In this document: piece by piece, positions 43,313 to 53,529 of the stretch
Layout of the letters: every line of letters begins with the position of its first letter
Numbering within the stretch: position 1 is the stretch's first letter
Assembly (NCBI RefSeq): GCF_032452875.1
Contig: NC_083885.1
Span: forward strand, 60,644,425 to 60,708,424
From: Bos javanicus
Lineage: Eukaryota > Chordata > Mammalia > Artiodactyla > Bovidae
DNA: 64,000 nt
Direction: 5' to 3'
Position numbers and translations under genes: made by a program
The notes under the pieces: generated by a model
Told to the model about the DNA's origin: nothing
The model's input: the letters and a program-made list of their open reading frames with translations, nothing else
Database searches by the model: none

Positions 43313-45335
43313 ATCAGTTTAGTTCAGTTAAGTCGCTCAGTCGTGTCCGACTCTTTGCGACCCCATGTATCACAGCACACTAGGCCTCCCTGTCCATCAC
43401 CAACTCCCAGAGTTCACTCAGACTCACGTCCATCAAGTCAGTGATGCCATCCAGCCATCTCATCCTCTGTCGTCCCCTTCTCCTCCTGCCCCCAATCCCT
43501 CCCAGCATCAGAGTCTTTTCCAATGAGTCAACTCTTCACATGAGGTGGCCAAAGTACTGGAGTTTCAGCTTTAGCATCATTCCTTCCAAAGAAATCCCAG
43601 GGTTGATCTCCTTCAGAATGGACTGGTTGGATCTCCTTGAAGTCCAAGGGACTCTCAAGAGTCTTCTCCAACACCACAGTTCAAAAGCATCAATTCTTCG
43701 GCGCTCAGCATTCTTCACAGTCCAACTCTCACATCCATACATGACCACTGGAAAAACCATAGCCTTGACTAGACAGACCTTTGTTGGCAAAGTAATGTCT
43801 CTGCTCTTGAATATGCTATCTAGGTTGGACATAACTTTCCTTCCAAGGAGTAAGCGTCTTTTAATTTCATGGCTGCAGTGATTTTGGAGCCCAGGAAAAT
43901 AAACTCTGACACTGTTTCCACTGTTTCCCATCTATTTCCCATGAAGTGATGGGACCGGATGCCATGATCTTCGTTTTCTGAATGTTGAGCTTTAAGCCAA
44001 CTTTTTTACTCTCCACTTTCACTTTCATTAAGAGGCTTTTGAGTTCCTCTTCACTTTCGGCCATAAGGGTGGTGTCATCTGCATATCTGAAGTTATTGAT
44101 ACTTCTCCCGGCAATCTTGATTCCAGCTTGTGCTTCTTCCAGTCCAGTGTTTCTCATGATGTACTCTGCATATAAGTTAAATAAGCAGGGTGACAATATA
44201 CAGCTTTGACGTACTCCTTTTCCTGTTTGGAACCAGTCTGTTGTTCTACGTCCAGTTCTAACTGTTGCTTCCTGACCTGCATACAGATTTCTCAAGAGGC
44301 AGGTCAGGTGGTCTGGTATTCCCATCTCTTTCAGAATTTTCCACAGTTTATTGTGATCCACACACTCAAAGGCTTTGGCATAGTCAATAAAGTAGAAATA
44401 GATGTTTTTCTGGAACTCTCTTGCTTTTTCCATGATCCAGCAGATGTTGGCAATTTGATCTCTGGTTCCTCTGCCTTTTCTAAAACCAGCTTGAACATCA
44501 GGAAGTTCACAGTTCACATATTGCTGAAGCCTGGCTTGGAGAATTTTGAGCATTACTTTACTAAAATGTGAGATGAGTGCAATTGTGTGGTAGTTTGAGC
44601 ATTCTTTGGCATTGCCTTTCTTTGGGATTGGAATGAAAACTGACCTTTTCCAGTCCTGTGGCCAGTGCCGAGTTTTCCAAATGTGCTGGCATATTGAGTG
44701 CAGCACTTTCACAGCATCATCTTTCAGGATTTGAAATAGCTCAACTGGAATTCCATCACCTCCACTAGCTTTGTTTGTAGTGATGCTTTCTAAGGCCCAC
44801 TTGACTTCATATTCCAGGATGTCTGGCTCTAGGTCAGTGATCACACCATCGTGATTATCTGGGACATGAAGATCTTTTTTGTACGGTTCTTCTGTGTATT
44901 CTTGCCACCTGTTCTTAATATCTTCTGCTTCTGTTAGGTCCATACATTTTCTGCCCTTTATCAAGCCCATCTTTGCATGAAATGTTCCCTTGGTATCTCT
45001 GATTTTCTTGAAGAGATCTCTAGTCTTTCCCATTCTGTTGTTTTCCTCTATTTGTTTGCATTGATCGCTGAGGAAGGCTTTCTTATCTCTTCTTGCTATT
45101 CTTTGGAACTCTGCATTCAGATGCTTATATCTTTCCTTTTCTCCTTTGCTTTTCACTTCTCTTCTTTTCACAGCTATTTGTACGGCCTCCCCAGACAGCC
45201 ATTTTGCTTTTTTGCATTTCTTTTCCATGGGGATGGTCTTGATCCCTGTCTCCAGTACAATGTCACGAACCTCATTCCATAGTTCACCAGGCACTCTTAT
45301 CTATCAGATCTAGGCCCTTAAATCTATTTCTCACT
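43313..45335 (-). mobile_element. BovB LINE, 5'-truncated, RT frame nearly intact
   Basis: It runs from the tail (AGTTTAGTTCAGTTAAGTCG at 43316) to a truncation near 45335, upstream of the linker domain. It lies tail-to-tail with the plus-strand BovB ending at 43225. Confidence 0.93.
43867..45294 (-). CDS. BovB reverse transcriptase frame, 475 codons
   Basis: The longest RT frame of the window, from MPGELWNEVRDIVLETG through linker and RT. Motif A is YFIDYAKAFECVDHN (Asp near residue 304) and motif C RYADDTTL (YADD at 404-407). Motif B reads VRQSCILSPCLF (near 361-372), with serine where other copies have glycine (QG), a position conserved in reverse transcriptases. A deletion near 43880 shifts the C-terminal region into frame 43536-43931. 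The endonuclease is missing by 5' truncation. It is a transposon remnant, not a host gene. Confidence 0.9.
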   Translation of the reverse strand: MPGELWNEVRDIVLETGIKTIPMEKKCKKAKWLSGEAVQIAVKRREVKSKGEKERYKHLNAEFQRIARRDKKAFLSDQCKQIEENNRMGKTRDLFKKIRDTKGTFHAKMGLIKGRKCMDLTEAEDIKNRWQEYTEEPYKKDLHVPDNHDGVITDLEPDILEYEVKWALESITTNKASGGDGIPVELFQILKDDAVKVLHSICQHIWKTRHWPQDWKRSVFIPIPKKGNAKECSNYHTIALISHFSKVMLKILQARLQQYVNCELPDVQAGFRKGRGTRDQIANICWIMEKAREFQKNIYFYFIDYAKAFECVDHNKLWKILKEMGIPDHLTCLLRNLYAGQEATVRTGRRTTDWFQTGKGVRQSCILSPCLFNLYAEYIMRNTGLEEAQAGIKIAGRSINNFRYADDTTLMAESEEELKSLLMKVKVESKKVGLKLNIQKTKIMASGPITSWEIDGKQWKQCQSLFSWAPKSLQP

Positions 45336-45640
45336 TCCACTGTAGGAGACATTGTTGTTATATAATCCCTAGAACAGAGTTTAAACCAAGTTGTTTGTTG
45401 TTTAATCATCAGTTCTGGGATTAAAGAAAAAGTCATGTGTCTAAGACACATAAACACATAAAAAAGTCATTCTATGTGTCTAAGACCAAGGAATGTAGAG
45501 GAAAAAAAGGTGTTTGTCCTTTCCTCCTCCTCGAGAATTCCAGACCCCTATCTTCTCTTCGAGAGTCCCAGACACCCCCCCCCCCTCCTCTGGGACCCCA
45601 GATTTCTTATCAACCTGCCTACGAACTGATTCTTAGAGAA

Positions 45641-45847
45641 GGAGGCAGAGTATATCAAGGAAGAAAAAGCTTACCAGCATAATGAATTATCCTGAAGCCT
45701 TTCTTTCTCAACTCATACATACCCATTTCCCCTAAAGGAGACATTTCAAACTATTGTGAGAAGCAGAAAATTTAAGAAACATTCTAGAAATGATGGAACC
45801 AAAACCCAGTGGGTAGACAAGGGATTCTGGAAGGAAGCGGTCATCAC
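45641..45847. other. KRAB-A downstream intron relic (beta)
   Basis: Matches 4190-4401 and 59765-59982 (AGGAGGCAGAG, CTTTCTTTCT, AAGGGATTCTGGAAG). Confidence 0.75.
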
Positions 45848-45908
45848 CCAAGCAGGCCAGCTTCCTATAGTTCTCTAACAAAACGTCCCTGTACAATGCC
45901 CATTGAAA
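45848..45908 (-). pseudogene. Truncated KRAB-A exon, unit beta
   Basis: The last ~61 bp of a KRAB-A exon: in minus sense LYRDVLLENYRKLACLG-like codons and a donor GTGATG (45847-45842). Homology stops at about 45908; the DVAIDFTQEEWECL half and the acceptor are gone. With KRAB-B deleted, the beta repressor domain is destroyed. Confidence 0.8.
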
Positions 45909-45954
45909 ATTTTCTGAAAAACTCTGGACCAGTGAGTTGAGTCACTGGGCTACC

Positions 45955-46100
45955 CAGCTGGCTAAGTGGTAAAGCATCTGTCTGCCAATGCTGGAGATGC
46001 GGCTTCAGTCTCGTGGTGGAGAGAATCCCGGGGAGGAGGAATTGGCAACCCACTGCAGAATTCTTACCCGGAAAATCCCATGGACAGAAGAGTGTTGGTT
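45955..46100 (+). mobile_element. Bov-tA SINE
   Basis: CTGGCTAAGTGGTAAAGCAT (A-box region), GCATCTGTCTGCCAATGC, GGCAACCCACTGCAGAATTC and CCCATGGACAGAAGAG. Confidence 0.82.
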
Positions 46101-47071
46101 CTATGTATAATAGCACTTCAAACTCTATTTTAAATATCTAAATTGCATCCAGGTGCTAAGTCATCACTGCATTTCCCATCGTCTCTAAATTCCCAACACC
46201 AAACCACATCCCAGTGGGAGTGAAGATAGGAATGACTCCCAATGCTGATCTCTCACAAGAAGAATAGTTTCAACAGTAGAAAGTCGCTGATTCATGTTGA
46301 GAATTCATCATGCTCCATAGAAAGCGAGGATGCAGACAAGGGAGAAAAGGCTCTGGGACACAAGGAAGTAGTCTAAAGGCCAGGTCTTGACTATTATAAG
46401 ATGAAATGGGAAAAAAATAAGATAACAAATGCCTGGGAAGAAAAATTAGGACCAGAGAGCTAAAGGCTTGCAGATTCTCGTTGGGGCATTTCAGGAGGAA
46501 AAGCAGACACAGCCCTAGACCCAGGACAGGGCATTTACCTGAGAAGCTGCAATTTCTTCCTCTTCTTCCTCCTGCTCTGAATTCTCTGGGTATGTTATGC
46601 TGCAAACACACTTCTGAGTTTTGAGAAAATACTTTTGACGGCATCAACACAGCCCTTTAATCTGTAACCACCGCTCCTACAGACAGAAGGACCTTGAAAA
46701 GCTCAGAAGACCGACCTCTTCTGTCCTGTCTCAGGAGAGATTCAGGAGCAATCAATTCCTACGTGGAGACCAGCCTATGAAGTAATTTCTTGATTGTTCT
46801 CTCCTCATAGAGAGCTCCTAACACTCTGCTCCCACAGACGATGTGAGCTGACTGAATTTCCTGATCCAAATGGAGCTAGAGCATCCTTGCTCCCTCTCCT
46901 CAGACTGATGCCGGGGCTCAGCTCTCACAAATGGACCAGGAGCCACGTCCTTAACCCGGGCCTCTCTTTACAATCCCCTGGAGCACTTCCAACACACCAC
47001 AGTGATGCTCCCAAAGGACCAACATAGAACTCTGTTGCGAGGGCATCATTGAGGTCATTTCCTGACACTGG
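46101..47071. other. Single-copy region, no confirmed gene
   Basis: No repeat recognised. A 126-codon minus-strand frame (46270-46650) has no family signature. Confidence 0.4.
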
Positions 47072-47281
47072 TCACGTGATCCTGATGGGAAACCACATGG
47101 CTAAAGATTCTTTCTGAACCAGTTCAATGAATGCAAATCCCTGGTGGTCAGGTTCCCACTCCAAGAAGTTATCAATCTGCAGGTCTATAGTGGGGCCATG
47201 AAAGAAGTCATCAGCAAATCCCATTTTTTCTGATGTTTCTTCCCCCAAACCAACGTTCAGGAGTCCTGAGCTCAAAGCCTC
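47072..47281 (-). other. Unidentified short acidic reading frame
   Basis: A minus-strand frame of about 68 codons ending in a stop at 47072. It contains an acidic/aromatic segment: MGFADDFFHGP, IDLQIDNFLEWEPDHQGF, FIELVQKESL. It has no ATG at its 5' edge; an acceptor-like AG lies just upstream (GTGAGTGTGAG at about 47282-47292), so it could be a last exon. The pattern resembles an acidic activation domain, as at the C-termini of some fast-evolving homeobox proteins encoded in this chromosomal region, but no homeodomain was found nearby. I do not recognise the protein. Confidence 0.3.
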
Positions 47282-47488
47282 ACACTCACCACACCTAAGA
47301 CCTGTAGGGGAGGATTTAGGGCAGGAATTTCTGAGAGGTTAAAGCTAGAATCAGGCAGAGAAAACAGGAGAACTTGCAGTTCAGCTTTCCAGTTACCCTG
47401 AGTGAAGTGCCTCAGGCTCCCTAGGCTAAGTGTGGATTAATCCATTCAAACCAAGACAAGGATTCTGGTAAGCACTGTGACAGTGTTG

Positions 47489-48106
47489 AAAGGTTGCTGC
47501 TGCGGCTACTGCTTCTAAGTCACTTCAGTCTTGTCCGACTCTGTGTGACCACCAGGCTCCCTGGGCTTCTCCAGGCAAGAACACTGGAGTGGGTTGCCAT
47601 TCTCCTCTACAAGGCATGAAAGGTTGCTGCTCAACCACAAAAGATGCCTGGATTCTTGGCCTCCTGAGGAAAAGAATTCAAACTGGGGCCAGAGATGAGG
47701 CTTGATCGCTCGGAGCTTTTGTGTAATAAAGTTTTATTAAAGTATAAAAGAGATAGAGAAAGCTTCTGACATAGACATCAGAAGGGGACCGAAAGAGTGC
47801 CTCCTCACTAGTGTTAGCAAAGGAGTTATATACTTTTAATTAGTTATTCCAGTGAATCAAAAGCATGTCTGGAGATTGTAAAGACCTCACTAGAACCACT
47901 TCCATAATTTACATTTTTAGACAACAGGATTAGCCAGGTTTTTTTTTTTTTCCGAGAGACTATCTTCAAACAGGATAATTTGTTACATAATCCTAAGAAA
48001 TGTAGAGGGAAAAAAAAAGTTCTTCCTACTTGAGAATTCCAGACCCCTCTCTCCTTGAGGATTGCTGGACTTACCAATCAACCTGCCTAGAAATTGACTC
48101 TCTCAG
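47489..48106 (-). mobile_element. ERV solo LTR B with empty paralogous site
   Basis: LTR runs from TGAAAGGTTGCTGCT (47489) to GACTCTCTCA (48106), with a Bov-A insert at 47504-47623. GTGT precedes and follows it (4-bp target duplication). The paralog at about 26866-26875 has a single GGTGTCATTGAAGG with no LTR. In minus sense there is a TTAATAAAAC poly(A)-type signal near 47735. It contains a T run at 47940-47952. Confidence 0.88.
47504..47623 (-). mobile_element. Bov-A fragment nested in LTR B
   Basis: CTAAGTCACTTCAGTCTTGT and GGCAAGAACACTGGAGTGGG. The LTR bases TGAAAGGTTGCTGCT occur at 47489-47503 and again at 47624-47638, a perfect 15-bp target-site duplication. Confidence 0.93.
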
Positions 48107-49568
48107 TGTGATTGAATGGGGGCCTGTGAACAGACCCTGGGGTTCAGCAAGACTGCTGATCTCAAGGAAGGTGGTCATCTAGTGCAGGTGCTCACAGGAC
48201 TGGCTGGTGTGAGTTCAGGGAACTGCAGGCTGCCTGCTCTCAGACAGATGCTGAGGCAGCAACAGCACGGAGCAGTTCACGGAAACTGTCTACAATACTT
48301 TCTATCATCTTTCTTATTAGAACCATCCCAGTGTCCAAGTAGTTACAAAATGGGAGAGGAGATACAACATAGAAATGATGGGATATACCTGAAGTTATGA
48401 GAAATTTAAAGCTAGTGCGTAAACTAACTTCCACATATGCCATCTCTCTGTGCTACCAAATAGTTCATTGTAGTCTCTTCACTACAACCTTAAATAAGGT
48501 GGGCGAGGTTACTGTTGGTGGTGGGTTAACACTTCATTCATTACAATCAACTGAAACACTAAAAGCCATTCACTTTTATTAATAACCATGTATTAATTTC
48601 ACGCATAGTTGAAATAAAACCTTTTATAAGCCACAGTATGATCCATGATTAAATACAGATAAATAGTACGTAGAAATATATTCATTTTTTGATATAATGA
48701 TGTGAGATTTGATTTTTATGGCTTACCAAAGCCTAGGAAGCACTTCGCAAGCATGATATACACCAATTCCATGCCTTTTCCAGGAAGGGTTTCTAATACC
48801 TTTCTAGGTTATCACTGTCTTTATTTCAACACTGTCATGTAATAATCATGATTTGTGTTGATATTATAAAGATACATCAGTACTGCACTGAACTGTCATT
48901 GTATTCTTCTTACAAATCAAGGATATTACTATTTAAACCTAACAACCAACTTCTGTCTTACTTTAATACATGGAAAGATTAAATGACCACTTATATCATG
49001 GCTACCTGCAGATATTTCACATCAATGACAAATACCTCCATTTAGATGTTCATTGTCCATTTTATATTATGGTATCCTTCATCTTCTAATGGAGAATAGA
49101 CAGAAATGGTTGCAACACATATAAAAAGGCTAATCTTTAGTAAACCATCAAAAACCTATGTTTGCAAACACACTAGAAACAAAGCATAGTATGGATTATT
49201 TGAGTGCTGAATTACATTGACTTCAAATAATCTCACATCACGTCATTATTAACAAGCATACATACATTACTAAGAATTGTAACTTTCTAAGCATCAACCT
49301 TCATCTCATGATTCATGCTAATATATCCATTTTCTATGTGTTTTAACTACAGAGTACTCCCTACAGTCATTCTCCTTTAGAGAAACTTCTGAAAACAAAA
49401 TTGATGAAATGGTTTCTAGTATGCAACCTCTGATATTTACTTCGATTTAACTTTTGATTAAATACCTTTCTACATATTTGTTACATCATTTCCATTGGTT
49501 TCTTATATAAACTCTTGTGTTTTCTGATGCATGTTTAGGACAATCCTCTTCCATCACTTGTTCCATTA
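48107..49568. other. 3' flank and 3' UTR of KZFP gamma
   Basis: No gene. Matches 26870-28403. Minus-strand AATAAA signals occur at 48575-48580 and near 48818, both with counterparts in beta; either could end the gamma transcript. Confidence 0.5.
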
Positions 49569-51388
49569 CTAGCGTTTCTCTTCAGTGTGTGTTCTCAGAT
49601 GTTTAGTGAGATTACTACTATGACTAAAGGCTTTGCCACATTCTGTACATTTATAAGGTCTCTCTCCAGTATGAATTCGCTGATGTTGAGTAAGATGTGA
49701 GCACTGAATAAAGGCTTTGCTACATTCTTTACATTTATAAGGTCTCTCCCCAGAATGAATTCGCTGATGTCGAGTAAGAACTGAGCAATGATGAAAGGCT
49801 TTGTTACAGTCTTTACATTTATAAGGCTTCTCTCCGGTATGAATTCGCTGATGTCGAATAAGATTTGAGCACTGAATAAAGGCTTTGTTACATTCTTTAC
49901 ATTTATAAGGTCTCTCCCCAGAATGAATTCGCTGATGTCCAGTAAGAAGTGAAAGACGATGAAAGGCTTTGTTACATTCTTTACATTTATAAGGCTTCTC
50001 TCCAGTATGAATTCGCTGATGATAGGTTAGCTGTGAGTAACAGATAAAGGCTTTGCTACATTCTGTACATTTATAAGGTCTCTCTCCAGTATGAATTTGC
50101 TGATGATAGGTGAGATGTGAGTAACAGATAAAGGCTTTGCCACATTCTGTACATTTATAAGGTTTCTCTCCAGTATGAATTCGCAGATGTTGAGTAAGAT
50201 GTGAGTTGTAAGTAAAGGCTTTGCCACATTCTGTACATTTATAAGGTCTCTCTCCAGTGTGAATTCTCTCATGCTTAGTAAGAAGTGAGCGAAGGTTAAA
50301 CACTTTGCTACATTCTGTACATTTGAAAGGTTTCCTTCCTGTATGAATTTTGTTATGTCTACTTAGATGGCATGACTTACTAAAGACTTTCCCACATATC
50401 TTACACTTGTTTTCTTTCTGTGGATTCTGAACAGTGTGCTGTTGAATAAGTTCTGAAGATTGATTAGAAACCTTACCATATTCAGTACAAATCCTTTCTT
50501 CAGTACAAGTACTCTTATCTAGAGAAAAACCTGACATTTGATCAAAGGTACTTCTGCATTTATTACTTTTAGAATCCTTGTCTGAAGATTTGGATCCCTG
50601 ATGTTTCATGAGGTTTGAGTCTCCTTCAACCATATACCCAGTTTCATTGCCTGAATACCGTCTCAGGCCACCATAAATACTCTTGTAATTATTGGAGCTG
50701 GAGCTCTTACTTAAGGTATGACTCATTTTATTAAACATGGAAAGTTGTTGTGTATTAACCATATCACAATATGTATTGAACAATAACGGTTGGATTGTGT
50801 CTGTTCCATTATCATCAACATGATACATCTTGGAATGCAGAGAAAATATCTGTTGGGGGAAGAAAAATGACACCCTGCTCACGGATCCCTCAAATTGATT
50901 AGATTGTGAGTTTGCCCTCTCATTGTTAAATTGTAGGTATTCAGACATGCTTGAATGCATGTTTAGTCGAAGCCTACGTTCAGAATTGTCTGAATCACTA
51001 TTTACAGTAGGGACTAGATTACCTTCCAGATTATCCACGTTTCCTTTCAGAGAACATGTATGTTTCAAAAAAGGATGGAAATCTTTTCTTAAACACTTAC
51101 ACTTCTTGGCGGATGTTGAAGACTGAAGTTGCTGTTTTTCCCAAGTTGTCTCACGTTGCTCATTTCTTTTTCCAGTAATGTTAGCATTATGTGTAACTCT
51201 CTCCATTTCTTTATGTCCATATAAACATCCTCTCTGTCTTTCATATACCCTGGTATATTCCCAGTCTTTCCTTAAATTTAAGTTTCTGAGGTGAAATATT
51301 TGACATATTCCTAGGTTTGCTTTTGGGAATACATCTTCTAACGCTGCATTCCTCGGCATCAAATCCTGGGTGTCTTGTGGAGACATAG
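49569..51388 (-). CDS. KZFP gamma finger exon, ten C2H2 fingers
   Basis: Intact last exon, 605 codons from the first Met. The acceptor GGTATCTTTCAG|CTATGTCTCC (51391/51388) joins KRAB-B's CCCAG to give ...IYP-A-MSPQDTQDL in frame. Residues 1-275 are a spacer typical of this bovid family (RVYERQRGCLYGHKEME, KCKCLRKDFHPFLKHTC). 275-315 hold two degenerate fingers (CTEYGKVSNQSSELIQQH). Ten consecutive C2H2 fingers follow, first cysteines at about 328, 356, 384, 412, 440, 468, 496, 524, 552 and 580, with TGEKP/TGERP linkers and HSGERP variants. Helix residues at -1,2,3,6 read KCHR, LSLK, YSHQ, CSHY, CSQY, RSLG, QSNR, HSVR, QSHQ, HSNK. Expected product: a nuclear sequence-specific DNA-binding repressor. 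Not assigned to a named gene. Confidence 0.93.
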
Positions 51389-51489
51389 CTGAAAGATACC
51401 AAATAACAAGTGATTTTCCCTGCTATTCTCAGTGAATATCTTTAAAGACTTAGAGAAAATTGATGACCATTAGCTAATTTAAAAATAAA

Positions 51490-53210
51490 ACAGAGACGGA
51501 AGGATCAAGATGCCAGAGGCTTAGGCAGATGTGGACTCATCTCTCTCTCCACAAATGAATAAGAAATGGAACAATTCTCACAGAGCCCAGATGAACATTA
51601 GTAGAGGCCCTTGGAAATTTGAAAGGACAAGAAAGACTCCTGCTGAGCCAGGTAGGACAAAAGAAAGAAGAAGGAAAAGGAAGAGGAGAGGAACTGGGTT
51701 CAGGCCTGAAACCCTGCGGGGAGATGAATCTGAGGAGAGGTCTCCATATGGGGGGAAGCCCCTCACTGGGTGAGGTCAGTTTGGACAGGAGGAGAGTCTC
51801 ATTCTCTGTGAGGAGAGAACATGGCAACCAGGGTGTGGCAGCAGGACAGAGTGAGAGTTGAACACAGGGTACTGACGCCAGCCCTGCCCACCCAGCCGTA
51901 CAGGCATGTCCACCAATGAAGAAAAAGAGCTGCGTTCTGAAATGTGGGGTTTGTAGAGCAGACCCAGCCAGAGGACTGTAATTGGCAATGAGGAAACATC
52001 CTGAAGGGATGGGAGTAAGGGAGGAGCTTTGCAAACAGGATGCTTGTGGTGTAAGCCTGAATCATCAGAGAGCAGAGCACCATTGGTAAGTGATATCCAA
52101 AGAAGAAGCCCACTGCATCCCTTGTCCCTTCTGCTGGCCCCTGCTCAACAGGGGCTATGAAGAACTCCACCCACATAGGTCTTTTGAGCCCGAAGTTATG
52201 GCCTCCCCCATTGACCTCATCCACAATCAGAAGACTCCTGTACTCTGGGGCAGCCTTAGGAGCAGACACCTGTGAGTTGGCTATAGGCACAGATGGAGCT
52301 GAAAGCATAGGTGAACCCCAGGGATAAAGAAGAAAAGCTGTAACTTCTCCTTGAAGCAACACAAGCCATGGTCTTACACCCACGACCGGCTTTGTAACCT
52401 CAGCCCCTACAGGGCATCTGAACCAACAGCCAGGGCTCTCCCAGTCATGGCAGGAATAGCTTTAGCAGCTATAGACTTTGTGGGCTCCTACAGAAGGGAG
52501 CTGGGCCAGGACAGAGCATGAGCTGCCCCATAGAACCACAGAGGGTCCAGCTCCACGGTGAATGTAATCCTAGGACCTGACTTCACTGAATCTATGATGG
52601 TGACCTTGTGAAAACAACAGCTGAGAGACACCAGGGCCACAGTTCATCATGCCCATGGTTAAGGTGGACAAGAGCAGTACCAAAACTACATAACATAAGA
52701 GCTTGAAGAACGCATGAGAGGGGGCACCAGAACACCCTGAAGTGAACATTCCTAGAGGAGTAATACTCAGTGACTTCTCTCCCAGTGGGTGTGCTCCAAT
52801 CCCACCTGCCTGGCTCCACAGATCAGAATCACAGCAAAAACTCAGATCTGGGGGCTCTATTCCACCATGCAGGGAGCAGGCACCACCAGAGAGAGGGCAC
52901 TAATAACTACAGAACAAGGGGGAAACAGCCCTGAATATCCAGGGCAGGCTCTGGTCACAATTAACAGCAATCAGAGCATAGATCAAGAGAGGATAAGGGC
53001 ACAAACCTCTGGACCAACCTCACCCACCAAGGTGCAGATACCAGAAGGAAGACTAACTGCGTTCCTGCACCCTTCAAAACAGAGACCACAAACAGAACGC
53101 TGGACAAAATGAGATGGCAAATAAATACATTATAGGGGAAAAAACAAGATAAAAACCTCCAAGGACCACTGAGTTAAGAGGTGATAGGCAATCTAATGGT
53201 TACTTCTTGC
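51490..53210 (+). mobile_element. L1 5' UTR, unit gamma
   Basis: Starts AAGATGCCAGAGGCTTAGGC and includes GGACAAGAAAGACTCCTGCT, GGAAGCCCCTCACTGGGTGA, AACACAGGGTACTGACGCC and CAAACCTCTGGACCAACCTC. It is antisense to KZFP gamma, inside the intron between KRAB-B and the finger exon. No L1 coding sequence follows; alpha and beta have the same insertion. Confidence 0.7.
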
Positions 53211-53529
53211 TTTTAGTCATTTTAAGTGGAGACACCAAGCACTTTCACAAATCCCAGGTGCCTAGTAATTCTTAAATTCACTTCTTGCCACACATGTTTC
53301 TGAAAATGTTCTATTAGATCTTTCAATCTAAAAAGCATAGATGATAGTGACAGAGAACTTAGCAGAAACTGAGGAGACATAAGGCACTATCTGAGGAAGC
53401 TAAATACAAATTAGAGAAACTTAATAAAGTATTAGTTTTAAGAAATCAAATACAAAGAGAGACTTTAAAACTATGATTGAAAGAGGGAACTCTACTCATT
53501 GCTCTGTGGAGACCTAAATGGGAAGGAAA
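53211..53529. other. Duplicated spacer
   Basis: Paralog of 741-1082. No gene. Confidence 0.5.

Larger units (their letters stand above)
41453..45640 (-). mobile_element. ERV LTR A, broken by BovB copies
   Basis: LTR pieces lie at 41453-41762, 43226-43312 and 45336-45640. They match the LTR at 47489-48106 (GAGCTTTTGTGTAGCAGAGT, TTATTAACATG, GAGAATTCCAGACCCC). In minus sense a TTAATAAAAC poly(A)-type signal is at about 41562. It lies in the KRAB-A/KRAB-B intron of unit beta, between CCACTAACCT and GAAGGAGGCAGAG, which are adjacent in alpha and gamma. A C run is at 45576-45586. Confidence 0.7.

Noticed and set aside
26972..49500. Search for a CRISPR-like or other regularly spaced array
   Set aside because: The only regular 84-bp periodicity (28.4-29.3 kb and 49.57-50.4 kb) is the 28-codon repeat of C2H2 zinc fingers.
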